DNA from: Whalleya microplaca
Taxonomy: Eukaryota; Ascomycota; Sordariomycetes; Xylariales; Xylariaceae
Length of the DNA stretch: 64,000 nt
Direction: 5' to 3'
Assembly (NCBI GenBank): GCA_022497155.1
Contig: MU385717.1
Location: forward strand, 930,001-994,000
The notes under the pieces are model-generated. The model was not told the DNA's origin. It worked only from the letters and a program-made list of their open reading frames with translations, and did not search any database. The position numbers and the translations under genes are program-made. Positions 10,578 to 23,461 of the stretch are shown one piece after another (within the stretch, counting starts at the first letter, position 1; every line of letters begins with the position of its first letter).

Positions 10578-11499
10578 TTACCAAGCTTGTTGCTTGCCAT
10601 CGTGACCCCATAACTTGCCACCATGTAACTCTTTGGTGGCCTCATCGATTAACTGCACCAAGCCATTGCAGGAGTCTTTGACACTCACTGGCGCCTCCTT
10701 GAGCCCGAAGGCTTGGGCGCTCGTATTGCCGGTATCCGTCTAGGCCCAGCTATAGATGGCGAGTCAGAAGGAAGAGAGGTAATTAGGATTAGGCTAAAAC
10801 TTATCTAGGGTTTATAACGAAAGCGGCGATATAGTCTTCTTTGCCGTTAATCCTCTTGGTCAACCAGTACACTGCAGTTTTTGATGGCGCGTACGCAGCA
10901 TTAGGAGCAGGATATTGGTTCTTAAGAAGAGTGTGTGTAAATAACTTAGTTATAAGTAAAGATAATAATCAAGATATCAAGATTTTGCTTACTATAACAG
11001 ATACCATACGGTTAGCCAGTCGTCTTTTCAGAATCATAAGTGTACATACCTCTAACCATCCCGCCGAAAACCCCATGGTTATCCACTTGGCATTAATAGA
11101 CTTACGTAATAAAGGTAACGTGGCCTGGTATAGCCAGACGACGCCATACACATTAGCCGTCATATGGGCTTACAAATCAGCGATTTTCAGGTCGGCAACC
11201 TTAGGCCATACTGTAGAGATGCCAGCGTTAGCAATAACGATGTCTAGGTAGTCGATACCCTGAGCCTCAATCTGCTTAACCGCCTCAACAGGGTCGGACT
11301 CAATAATAGAATCGACCTTCACAATAACGAGTCGGCTACCCGTACCCTTAGGAAGATTAACTAAAGCCTTAGAAATTGGATAGTCAGGGTTCCGGTTAGC
11401 TGCAATAACGATATGATCCGGCTTAGAGAGGTAATTGGCGACGAGGCCCTTGCCGATTCCCCTGTTTGCGCCGCTAACTAGTACAAAAGTTGGAGCCAT
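10578..11499 (-). pseudogene. Broken short-chain dehydrogenase/reductase, norsolorinic-acid-ketoreductase-like
   Basis: The first exon from the ATG at 11499 encodes a good classical SDR start: FVLVSGANRGIGKGL (TGxxxGxG-type nucleotide site), then LDIVIANAGIS. An in-frame TAA at 11173-11175 then interrupts KIADL-stop-AHMTANVYG, where relatives have Gln. Coding continues as MTANVYGVVWLYQATLPLL and WITMGFSAGWLE, then a GTATGT donor. The active-site exon AAYAPSKTAVYWLTKR (Tyr-x-x-x-Lys) is intact but ends FVINPR-stop where relatives have DPG followed by a GTAAGT donor, here ATAAGT. The last exon starts WA-stop-TDTGN (TAG where Gln is expected) and runs through LWGHDGKQQAW to the terminal TAA at 10578. 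Both internal stops are explained by Gln codons turned to stops by one C-to-T change. The gene cannot make a full protein. Confidence 0.85.
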
Positions 11500-13462
11500 A
11501 ATGTGTGAATGAAAACAGAATGGCTTGCCGTGCCTAAAATATAATTTATCTCAAAGTACTCTTGTTATTGTAATATATAGATGTATAAGATTGCTTGTCA
11601 TTATCAACTAGTTCCACGACCCTTTTATAAATATCGAGGATACTGGTTTATATTAATTACAAATTGAGAGCATGGTTGTTTGTTATGTATGTAGCTTAGA
11701 AATAAAATAACTTGGCTTTCGTGCTACTGAAGCCTCTCCTATGTAAGACACTCGGTGAGACTTTTGTTGTGAGATCAGGAAGAATAAAATCTCCTTTATG
11801 TTTAGGTACTGTCGGCCAGCGGTTGGCACTAGAAGATACGGAATACCAATTGCTCATAATGTGGCCGCAATTCTACAACCACGTATTAATTGGATTGGAC
11901 GTCTAACCGATACCATCATGGCTCCGGCACCACCGTCTCCCTGTATTACTGCCTCCTTAGCGCCACCTTCTTTCCGGTGCCACCATCCCTCCGACATCAC
12001 GTAACCGCCGGCTAGATTACTTGGGCGGCGTACGATTACTCCGTGAGCACATTGCATACCATCACATATAATTTTTGTGCGACATCTTTCACATCCTCAT
12101 CTGCCTTTGTAGAATGCTGGGGGGTTGAACAAAGGGCGTGGCTTAAGCCACTGACAGTGACCGGTCATAACCCCAGAAGAGACTAGGTAATTCCTGATCA
12201 CAGTATCTTATTGAAGTTTGGTAGATAGAAATTTCGTAGTCGAGCAGGCTAGTAAAACTTTTTTTTTTAAAAAAAATTATTTGTTGTTGTTGGGGGGAAG
12301 AGGGGATGTCTTCTCCCTAGGCCATGAATAGGGGGCGTTGTGCGATACAATCCCGCACATAGCTCCTCTCATGTAGGTACACTCCGAACTTACTCGACAT
12401 ACCAGGTATGCCACCAAACTGCATTCTACGGAGAGATCATAAATGAGCAATATTCAGCTACCCAAATCTATCTGGAAGTACAGCCCTCCTTCCGGGACTT
12501 CGTACTAAAGTTGTTAGTCACCACACCGTCGAGGACTGAGCTTATCGATATTAGATCGCAACAGAAAATCATGAGGCTTCCATCTAGCAGAAGTGTTCTA
12601 GGTTTCGAAACTTGTCATTGTTTGGTAAGCTAGAGTATGTCTAAACTAGGTATGATAAAGGCATAACGGCTGAACAAGCCACCCCCAATAGGCACTTAGG
12701 ACTCAGCATATCACGCTGATTGCTCCACGAAACCCAAAGTATTCACAAACAGTAATGTCGATTTTTTTTCTTCTTCAAATCTATGCCATCTTAATCTTCA
12801 GAGTTGGCACTGTCTGAGCACCTATCCAACCCATGTTCACCACATATGGAGTTGGCGAGTGACGGCGTCCAAAACTTTTCATGTCAAATATGGGTTTGCT
12901 TGTTCACAAATAACCTCCAACGCCTCCTCCCTCACCGTCTCATCAACTTGTTATTGAAGAGAGAGCACCTCCCTTATCAACTGAAATCGAAAAAGCCCCC
13001 ATAACGCCTGCTCTTTTCTCTTAGAAGCTGGCGGTGTTGTACATTTCATTCAATGCTAGCCTTCGTTCTCGTCCTCCGGAACTTCATATCCCACCCCTTG
13101 TACAACCCGCTTTTGACTTTCCTCAAAAAGGGCATGTACACGGAACGACTAATCATTAGATTATGAGAATGGCTCTTGAGCCGAAATCCATAGCAATCGT
13201 AGGATGCAATGATGCCCGGCAGCTGTAGTCATCGAAACACATATGTAGAAAAGAATATCATCTAGGACGGTCCTGCAGTATGCAAAAATGAGAAAAAGAC
13301 GATTGAAGGGGTATGTCGACGAAATAAAACAATAGATTCAACGACAAAGCGGTATCTCCGCTAGAAACATATGGCAAGTGGTATATCGTAAGTGGTATAG
13401 TAATCAGGTCGTCCAAAATTGATTATGTGAAGCGAAATCGCGTCGTGAAATGATGTAAAAGA
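11500..13462. other. Intergenic, no supported gene
   Basis: Contains a T-run/A-run pair near 12260-12278 and the palindrome GTGGCTTAAGCCAC near 12137. Open frames of 64-97 codons on both strands show no domain. The right end contains the 3' region of the RhoGAP gene. Confidence 0.5.
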
Positions 13463-16400
13463 TTACATCCTGGTTTCCTCTCTAAGCCGGCTTTTTGAAC
13501 CTTGTTGATTGAGCATCATGTTTCCCATGAACATCGAGCTCTCTCTTCTCTTAGACCTGTTGTAAGATGGGTCATATGCGGATAATGAATTCTCACTGAA
13601 ATTTTGTTCGTATGAAGCACTGTATAGTGGGCGATCGTAAGTGGGCTGGCTTGATACGGGCGCTTGGAGAATGCTTGGATTGTAGCCAGGCGGAATAGCA
13701 ACGCTAGTCTCATACGCTGAACGGAGGGATGCATGTGATCCTGTGTTTTGAGTTAGATACAGTGGTTCATATGGCGTTTGGCGAGGCGGTGGTGTTGGCG
13801 TTGAGCGCTGCTGCCTCTGTTCCTTAAGCCGTTGCCCATGAGGAGAACCTGTTGCACCCGCGGCAGATGGTCGGCGTGGCGCGCGAGTCTCTGTCTCAGA
13901 GATCGGAGAGGGAAGCTCGTACTCTTCAGGACTTATGCCAAAGACTCCCTCATAATTCTGCAGCATCAGTGCAAAAACTGGGGCTGGAATGTTCAATGTG
14001 GGCGAGAAGACAATTCCAACATTGCGCACAGTCATCTTGTTCATGTCTGCATGATTGATGATCTTGATCAAGAAAGCAATAAGATACTTTAGCAAGGTCT
14101 CATTCGCCAATGGAAGACGCTGCACAAGCTCTGCCAAAGCTCCAATCTTCTCCCGGTGGTTGGACATTTCCGTAACTGAAACAAACTGCATATGGAGGTC
14201 TCCAGTCAGAATAGTGGTAGGAAGCTCGCGAAGATACAATTTCAACAAGGACGCGACAGCATGAATATCGTAGTACGTTTCATCAACGAGAAGGTTCACG
14301 TCCCCCTCGCTATTGAATCGTTCACGTAGCTGCTTGATTACGATATTAGAGCCGCTGAGACGGAAAATACCCTCCTCGCGGATCGCGTTCTTCGAATCGA
14401 GGTACTGGATGCAACGATATACCACGGCAGGAAGAGGCACATTGACATCAAATGGCCCGTTAAAGTTTACGGCATCAGCAAGTGGTGCCCCGAAGGCCTG
14501 TCGAATCGGCCCTCGTTGCTCGCCTTGGCCTTGAGAGTTGCTACCACCGTTAGAACCATAAAGTGGATCTTGGTCATCTGGAGAAGCTCGAGTCTTGGGC
14601 CCAAAGCCGAAAAAACTACGTTTCCTCTGCTTCTTTTCATCTGTGGAAGGGCCAGGTACAGCAAGAGACGCCTTGCCACCCCAGGAGGCTGAATCTGGTA
14701 TCAACTGCGGATCTTTTGGTCCAGAGATGGCGTACGCCACACCCTGTGACTTCTCTTGTTGATCTGGGGATGCAGTTTCACGCCGTTGAGGAGCACCATC
14801 CGGAACATCACCTTGCTTAGTCGAGTTGTAGCTCATCCCAATCAGTCCATCTTGGCTGTTGCCATGTGCCTTTTGATATTTTCCTTGCCCTTGCGACCGC
14901 TTCTTTCCGTGAGCACCGTTACCATGAGCATTGCTTCCGCTTGGTTGCCGATCACGACCGGTGGCTGCATGCGACTCCTCGTCAACACCATCACGGTAAT
15001 CGATCCAACGAAGCAGGGCATCGACCCATTGGTCACGCTCGTGGTCACTTTCAGCACACAGTACATGCTTCACATGACTGCTAGAATCTTTCTTTTTTGG
15101 TTCGAGGACTAGGAACGCGTGCCGATATTGGTGATCTAATTCGTCGCCATTTGGACCTGTTGACGGGGACCCATCATTAGTCTGCTGCGACTGCTTCCCT
15201 ATTTGGGCATTTTGGAGCTTGATAGTCCCCAAATGAGCACCGCCCGGCGTTTCATAATATTTCAAGTGAGGCCCATCGAGCACGAAGAATCGAGCCTTCC
15301 ATCCACCGAAGTTCTTGCCCCTCTTTGTCAGGTAACCATTCTTGAATGGCCTACCTCCAGGACCCTTCTTCTCTTCGCTACCGGAATCATTTGCGGAGGA
15401 GGCAGCGTCCTCGGTATTAGGCCGGAGAGTATTAGTCGATAAATATTTACAAAATTCCAAAGCCGTTGGGGTATCGAGGGGCGAGTTAAGAAGCTCTTCA
15501 AGGTATTCATCCAGAGCAATACGGCGAGCATCTAGCTTGGCGGGAGCGTGACCGCTGAAGAGAGATCTATCAGGGGTCTTGGCAGTAAAGGAAACACATT
15601 GCTTCATCTTCTGGTCGAGTTTACCGAGAGATGTAGTATCTTTCTCGACCCTCCACAATTCAACAAGATCGGACCGGGAGTAAATGGCCAGTGTGAAGAC
15701 AGGGTCCTCCTCCAACTGCGTTAACGACATCAGGCTAGCCCTCGAAGGCTTCATGCGAGACGAAGCTACCTTGACTATAATAGAAGGAAGAGCATTCGGC
15801 GGCAACAGCAAGTCTGGGTACTCTTCGGTTATGAATCCTTTGTAGATTTTAGCCCGCTCGACAGGACTGTCACGGCTCGCTGATGAACTCGGTTGCGCTT
15901 GGTCTTGTAGCTGTTTGGTGATATTAAGGGGTTTCGGGGATGTCAAATACGGCGGTCCACCATGGGGAGGACTAAGTGACGGTGAATTGAGTGGAAGTGG
16001 GATAGCTTGTCTAGGGGGCCGCGGCGAGAGAGGTGCAGCAGCCATTCCCATGCCTCGTGGAGATAGGGGTGGCGATTTCAGCCCCATAGGTCTGGGACTA
16101 GCAGGCAGTCCCGGGCTCATTGGTGCAGGAGGGACAAATATCTGTCGAGGATCGTTGTCGCCGCTCAGGATGCCGGCTAAGGATGCCGGCAAGTTCTCAG
16201 GTTGTGATACTTGTTGCGAGCCGCCTATCTGAAGACTTGCTGGTACCTCGAGCTTATACGGTTCAGACTCCTTAGAGGAAGGTGTTTCCTTTCCACCACT
16301 CTTCTTGCTCTTCTTAGATAGGCTCCGAGCCTCGGCCTCCTTCTGTGCGAGGATTTCCCTTTCTCGCTCATCTTCCTCCCTCGTTCGTCTCCGTCCCCGA

Positions 16401-18347
16401 GAAGTGATGACGGGAAGTTCATCTACTTCAAGCAGCGAGTCATAATCAGAATCAGAATCATTATCATCCTCTGGTGAGCTAGCAGCTGAGGCGCTGGGCT
16501 CTTTCTTCAGCTGTAATGGCGCAGGTGGAGGTTTACGCGGCGGTGGAGCAGAAGGAGGTGGAAACTGAGAAATGCCTTGGTCCACCAATGGTGTTGCCTC
16601 AATAATGGACACTGACGGAGGTTGGCCAATGGGTGGTTTTGGAGGGGGCACTCGCGGCGGCTCACTCGGTAGACTTCGAGACGGTGGCAGTCCAATATTG
16701 AGCGGAAGGTCTCTCGAGGTATCAGACACTTTCTTCGCAGCCTCTGCCGCACGGTCTTCTTCTTCACGATCAAAATTATCCAAGGCATGCTCAGACGCCT
16801 TGGGCATCGCATGCGACGGATCCAATAATTCACCCACTGCTGACAGAGGCCCATTAGACATCTGATCAGCCGGAGGCGTGATCGGATAAGGCGCTAGAGC
16901 CACATCAATAGGCGAATGTTTAACGCTGTCTGAATCTAATGCGGACGGCGACGCGGATGGCTCGAGCTCCTCCTCCTTTGGTACATTCACGTCGACACGA
17001 GGGATATCTCGTGCGTTTGCCTTGGCAGCGTCAACTTTCAGATGCTCGTCATGCGCGGTCATCACGTCCTTTAGCTTCTTCCGGTATTTTTCCTTATCCT
17101 TGAGCGCCCGCTCGAGATCCTTGTTAAGGCCCAGAATCATTGCCCTCTGCTTGTCAACAAGCCTCCATAATTGTGCATTTTGCTGGGACTGGGAGTGCTT
17201 CTCTTTTAATAGGTATTGAATGACTGCTTCTGGGCTACCCGCCGCCTTCACCAAGTGGGCAACCTCTGCGCTCCCAGCCTGAACATCCTGCGAGCCTGGA
17301 TTGGAGAGCGTTTTCGAGGACAGCGCCGATATGGCTGAATCTATCGATGAGGTTCGAGGGGCTCCAGCAGAGACATCGTGTCTGGAAGAGGTTGAACCGC
17401 CTGCCATGCTGGACAGATTCGCAGTGGCAGAGCCTACGAGAGGCTTCGTGGTTGTGACCGGGTCGGGCGCACTTCTGGTGTCATTCGAAGTAAGCGGTAT
17501 GGTTTTCGCTCTGAGAAAACAATCATCTTGGTTAGATTCAGAGGCAGGATTCCGGATAGCCAGGTATCGAAATATCACCAAGGAGAGGAGACAAGTAAAA
17601 TGTACTTACCCGGAATTATAAGACACAGGTGTGACTGGAGGAGAAAAGTCGTTCTTGTAATAAGCACTTCCCGGTAAACGGGAATTCTTCACGTTATCCT
17701 CTAGGGAAGGAGACAGGTGCAAGAAAGACCCAGCCGGGGAAATCGGCGCAATCGAGGCAGCGGGGAGGGATTTGTGAACCGGCACAGGGAATGTCGAGCG
17801 GCTTGGGCTCGCGCTGGAAGGCGGAGATACAGCGATACTCGTTTGCAACGGACTGGGAGCTGGTTTTCTTTGGGATCTAATAACAGGCGCAGACTTAGGT
17901 CAGCGCTGGCGGAGGGACATGACAGATTATGACAGGGCGTGGCGGCGTATTAGAGAGGTTGAGAGTTTAAGTTTCACAATTAGGTACCTTGGAAACGAAC
18001 CGTCGGTCCTTTCAATACCCCCAACGAAACCTAAGATAGTAAGTAGTGATAGTAGTATACCACTCACTACCTATGTATCCGGTGACAATGGGCAATGGAC
18101 AACGGGTAGAGTCTCTCTAAGAAGCTGAGCAAAAAGAATGTGCAACTACTCACTTCCAGTTGGCACCAACGGCTGGTGCGAACAGTGACGGCTGGTTCGG
18201 CTGGCTGTCAGCAGAAACGTAGTTCAAGGCGGCTCTGCCTATAGTCGGGCTGTCCCCTATGTCGGCAGGGTCGGGCGGTTGTTGTTGAAGCTGGGAATGC
18301 TGGGAATCTGACGGGCTTTCGCTTCGCTGCAGCGTTAGATGCGACAT
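13463..18347 (-). CDS. bem3: Bem3-type Rho GTPase-activating protein (PX, PH and RhoGAP domains)
   Basis: Three exons: 18154-18347, 17610-17876 and 13463-17510; 1502 residues. Introns GTGAGT...TATTAG and GTAAGT...CTCAG join in phase. The first ~700 residues are largely low-complexity Ser/Pro with a coiled coil near 280-320 (VDKQRAMILGLNKDLERALK) and long polyproline stretches. A PX domain lies at about 705-845 (KIYKGFITEEYPDLL...), a PH domain at about 870-990 (KNGYLTKRGKNFGGWKARFF) and a RhoGAP domain at about 1158-1345 (FGAPLADAV..., with the arginine finger in EEGIFRLSGS and the LLKLYLRELP block). This order is that of yeast Bem3, which inactivates Cdc42 at sites of polarised growth; PX and PH bind phosphoinositides. 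The tail is Pro/Tyr-rich. The size fits filamentous-fungal Bem3 proteins. Confidence 0.93.
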
Positions 18348-21300
18348 GGTCCACTATGCAAAGAGGGTCAGGCGTGGTTCAAGGGGTGGGCGAAAGGCCA
18401 ATTGGCGGCGTGGACGCGCAGAGGTCAGAGCTTTTCGCGCAGGACGCTCGACACCTCGTCCGGCCCTGTCGCGGTTTCGAATTGCCTGGATGACCCTGAT
18501 TAACGTCGCATATACTCGGTACTGCGTATTCGATGGGGGAGCACTGGGCGCTGGGGGACGTGGTACGAAGTACGAAGTACAGCGCCCTACATAAATCTAA
18601 ATCCGGGTGGCGGTTGGCGCAGGGATCAATCACAGAAGCAAAAGAGGCGAGCGCGTGCAGATTCTTGCTCTACTGTGCACATACAACAGAACGACAGCAT
18701 TGGCGGCGTTGGCGATTAGGAAGATGACAAAGGCATCTAACCTCCAACTTATTATGAAAAAAATGAAAGTGGTTATACATAGGAGAAAGGGGCGAAAGAG
18801 CGGTCCACAACTACCTGCCTTCTCGGTTGCAACGAAAGGCTGGGGGTTCGTGATAGGGGTTCAATTGAACTCCCAAAATGTATGTGTGTACCTAATTAAC
18901 CTATGTAGATATGTCCCTATTCCAAAGTACCTACATATCAAGATGGAAATGGAAGGGAAGGGCGAGGGACTGCCCATGTAAGTGCCTACCTAGATTGAGG
19001 TTGCACCTTACGATAGACACTGTGATGTACGGCTTATTCTGTGGAGATGCTTCTTAGTCGCTCTCGGTACATACTGTTAAGGCTTAACCCCACTTAGACA
19101 AAAGTACCTTTTGTTACCTTCAGAAGCATTGCTCAACCGCCCTGCCGCCTCTACAGTCCCTGGCGTACCAGATACAGTTTGCATACAGTGCAGACTATGT
19201 AGGTATTAGGTTAGCGTGGGAGTCCCTACATGTAGGTACATACTTTGAGTAGTAGTGGCGGCAGCGAGGTTTTTTTCTTCTAAGATAATACCCCACTAAT
19301 GGCCTTTTACTACAAGCCAGATAAGTTCATTATAAATCATTAGCTTCGACTTTCAGCTTCTGAACATTGATATGGTAGGCATAATAGATACCTAATATAG
19401 GTGCTCATTAACCCATTAGAAGATGTGTTTTGAAGCTATTACCAGTGAACGGCAAACAGCTCCATGTACTCGATTGGACGAGACTCCCTTACGACCCCGG
19501 ATTCTGTCTAGGGCCTTAATTAAAATCACAAGCCAGGGTCCCTGTTTGAACCCTGTGAACCTTGCGATTCTCGGAGCATTCCATCACAAACCACCTGGTC
19601 TCAGAGTACTTACATACTATTATAGGTAGAACACGTATTATGATTCGAAGCTTCCATTCACTGACTTCCCCATGTGGGAGGATGCGGATGCAAATTCGGG
19701 CAGATGCTTCATCGAAGGATTCCTCATGTAGGATCCACTTGTGGGATGAATCAAGATGGTAGCCTGTCAGATATAAAGTGTCGAATGGAGCATGAAGAAT
19801 GGAGAATGGAGCTCGAAAAAATCTTGGGTGCGATCTGTAACGCTTCTCCAGCATCTCTTGACCGACTGGCACTACTGTGGCATATGCTCGAATACCACGG
19901 TAGCAATGAGACTGGATCACCAGAGTTATCAATCCATGGCCTACGGTCAATAGTAAGTGGCTCCGGCTGTGGTTAATCAATGTATCATGCAGGAGATTCA
20001 CGACACCTTCTGCAGGAACAGAGTTGCCAGCGGCTCCACCACCTTTGCCAGGAGTTCTGCCTTTTAGCCTCGGTACCCGGTTCTTAACAGAAAAAAAGTC
20101 GAGTTAGTCGCGCCTAATAGATAAATATTTATATATATAACTTCGAGACTAGACTAAGTGTGCTTGTTTTGGTCGTATAATAAAAACGGGCTTGAAATCA
20201 TTATGCGTATTTGCATCGTAGGCGGTTAACACGATGCTTAGATTTCAATCAAGGCACAAGACCTAGGTATAATCCAGAATATGTCTATTATACCCCGTTA
20301 TTACCACTATGTATTATGATCAATCCATTCTCCAACCTGCCTATCTAGGGGTTTTGCCTTAACACCGATGGGCTAATCATCGAGGTTAGCGTCTTCGATG
20401 AGTTGGCGGTGTGACGGGACTAGCAGCCAAACAGCAACCTATTCGATATCTTTCTTCACATTCACGCCTCGCATCAAAATTTTTCCTCATTATATTGATG
20501 TGACAACCAAGGATGAAGTCTTCTTGACGCACGTAATCTTCAAAGGTCAAGTTCTGGTTGAACGTTCTCTAGCTCTCATTCGCGAGATTAATAAGACCGG
20601 CCGACATACCTACCTCCTGGGTAGTAACCATAGGCTACTACGTACATATGATCTCCTTGCTTAGTAGGCTGGAGGCGAAGACATCTCCTGAGTGAGAATG
20701 GCCAAGAGCAGCCACCATTCCTGGTGTCAATGTCGTTTTTCTAGTACATGTCTGCACGTGTTTTTCTAGTTGATGGTAGACAAGACGGCGTTTCTCTTAA
20801 CCGCCGCTTAGTATACGAAAAGCTTGACTAGACCTTTCCAATTTTGATAGTATGGTAACCTTCATTTGAATTCGTAGCCAATTAAGCGCTGTCGAAAACA
20901 TCATTATTCACAAGTTTAATATCCCTAGCATCTAGGATGTATGCAGTACTACATACATAGTATCTGATTAACTGCTGTAAAGCAACACCTACTCCACAAA
21001 ATAGGGGTTCAACCAATGAAATCAACGTGCAGTTCTGCTACATCCAATTCTACCTAATTTTGCCTGTGCCACATGTACCAGCACTTATCAGAGATACGTA
21101 ACGCCACATAGATCGAAGCTTATGATTGGACAATACAGCCACTTTTGCAATTGCGGAGAGCAAAATTGTTAGGCGAGGTGGCTGTGGAGGTTGTGGAGAA
21201 GGTGTTGCTTTACAGCAGTTAATCAGATAGGACCCCACAGACAAGACCGTTTGATGGGCAAAATTTGCTTCTGAGAATAGTTGTGCTCTATTTTTATTCT

Positions 21301-23461
21301 CCCCATACCTATTCTAGAATCAGGACACATGGCGGTTGGTGCTGTTTCTTCCCGTCTACTACGTAGCACGCAGTACTAGTTTACCAACGAACGTTTCCGC
21401 AAAGTCCCTTCCTTGGCCTCAGCCTGCTCTGCGTAGATCACGTACTGGGATACTCAACACCACAGCCTCGCGGATGGTAGATTGTCCTTCGGGAAGATCT
21501 GCTTCCTTTCCCCAAGAGATCCGCACAAGGCTACCGCATTGCAAACTCGTCAGTGCACGGCGCGGTCGCATGTATCCAGATCCGAGCAATCGGGAATGCC
21601 CGTGCTCCCAAACCAAGAAACCAAGAAGGCATCACGAACTGCAAGATTACCTAGCTGCACATGTAGTTGCGCTAGACCACATAGAAACAGAATACAAACT
21701 CACTAATATTACGAAATCCTCTTGAGATTCATGATGTGTCTCATCTTGAAGTATCTAGCTTGTCCACTCTCTCACCATACAGACCCATCTACCTAAAGCA
21801 TTCATAGAGACATATTGTCGTCTGTTCACGAAGGCCTCGTGTATCAAGTTGTAAACAAAGATCCATACTAGAGCCTCGGCGAATGTATATTTTTAGCTTC
21901 GCACCCCGACCTTCGATATTGCTTCTTCTTATTAAGCTCACGCCTCCCCTTGACTGCCCACTGCTACCTCAACCGGTGCGGATGGATACCGTGCAGGCGT
22001 TACAACCTCGATTTCGGGGGCAAGATCCGATCCCATTGCGTCTCGTCCAATATCGCACGCCCGCGACGACGGGCGTGAAGTCACGGTCCGGAGCAATGCT
22101 GGCTGGTCTGCAAGAACGAAATCGTTCGATTATGACGCCGGGCGCTCCACGGCAGCACCGCAAAACAAGCATTTTCCTGGCCCCAGACAAGAACTCCCGC
22201 GGTTTCGCACGCGTTTCACCAAAGGGGCTCACATACCGGTACTCTGGCCTGTGCTTTCTTGCAAGGGCCGGGGGGCGGTTGTCGGCCGGCCTGGACACTG
22301 CGAACGGAGGGGGGACCCCTGGTAGATCATGTCTCAAGGCGCCCAAGAGGCTCGAAAGTCTCACGCGCGCCAATCCAATGGTGATGTCCATTTGTCATCT
22401 AATGTTTACTCATATTACAGAATACGAAACAGGCAAGTCAGCTGAGCGGGACTTATTCAGCTATGCTCCTAGATTTAGATGGTCGTCTTCTAAAAGTCAA
22501 AGCTCCATTGCCTTAAAAAATGTCTTTGTTCCTGCTTACAACAATTCGACTTACGTAACCAGCTCAGCGCTAGATACGATAAACATATGATATTTGAATG
22601 AGATAGAGGCATCATCTAGGTGCTGCAAATAGGTAATCAGCGAAAAACTTGAAATCAGCTCAAAAGAGGATATAGCATGAAGATATACCACGAGCTCATA
22701 GATAGTTTCTACATATCTAATGCCCTCACTTGTTGTCATCGTCGCAAGTTCAATTTCTGTCACGAGGTACAGAGCTGCCAATGTTCGTCATGAATGTTGT
22801 TGTGCTTTTTATCAATATCCTCTTGGGAGCTTACTTCTCGTATCATCTCAGACATCACTCATACGTTAGGGTACTTCAACATTCGTATTCGTGTGGATTA
22901 GTGGCCCATAGGAAACTCGGATGTCAGAGGGCGATCATACTTCCTAAGTTGCTACGAGCACTCAAGATCCTCCTAGGTGAGACACCTTCAAAAGGAACTA
23001 CCAGCCCTAATACTATTAAACACCATTCAACCGATAACGCGCAGTGAGATCCCCTTCGGACTCAACCGAGGTTGCCATAGAAATGAATATAGCTTATGAT
23101 GTAGATTCAGGATTTCTACACATCAAATGCAGTCGCTATCATAAGAGCTGAAACAGGAACAAGCTTCTTAGGCAAGATCCAGGTCGATATCATGAAAGGA
23201 TGATATAATTAGCACCTCCCTCCTAAGATCAGATGAAAGGATCCCATAGAGCAAATACGTCATGATATAAAGATGATACCTTATACCTAGGCCACAAGAG
23301 TTGCCCGATGCATGAGTACATATGTTACTGGTCATGAACTCACTAATGCAATAGGTATATCTACACACGATGCCACTCTCGAGAATTAGCATTCTTCCAT
23401 CTCCCCCAACCTGATCTTTATGTAATGCCTAGTGAGAACAACCCCCAATCGATGACTAGGT
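18348..23461. other. Gene-poor stretch with one MITE
   Basis: The left few hundred bases hold the RhoGAP promoter, with a repeated TACGAAG word near 18566-18581. No gene is supported to 23461. A 161-codon minus frame at 19516-20001 and a 235-codon plus frame at 21883-22590 have no recognisable domain; the latter lies in a GC-rich island. A complete inverted-repeat element sits at 20961-21229. Confidence 0.5.
20961..21229. mobile_element. MITE, 269 bp, 39-bp terminal inverted repeats, TA-flanked
   Basis: Positions 20961-20999 are the reverse complement of 21191-21229 with one mismatch. The repeats begin TATCTGATTAACTGCTG. The outermost TA on each side fits a TA target-site duplication, as made by Tc1/mariner-type transposases, though TA may equally be the repeat end. 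The 190-bp interior has no open frame of note, so the element is non-autonomous. The near-identity of the two ends suggests fairly recent insertion. Confidence 0.8.

Noticed and set aside
12260..12278. T-run/A-run pair as a terminator hairpin
   Set aside because: Homopolymer runs pair by chance, no gene ends nearby, and fungal genes do not use such terminators.
14756..15112. Plus-strand open frames across the RhoGAP gene
   Set aside because: They lie antisense to a long, well-supported coding exon and have no domain of their own.
19516..20001. 161-codon minus frame
   Set aside because: No domain, no plausible splice partners and no sign of codon selection; not called.
21883..22590. 235-codon plus frame in the GC-rich island
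   Set aside because: The product has no recognisable features and the opposite strand is equally open; length is explained by composition. Kept only as a composition finding.
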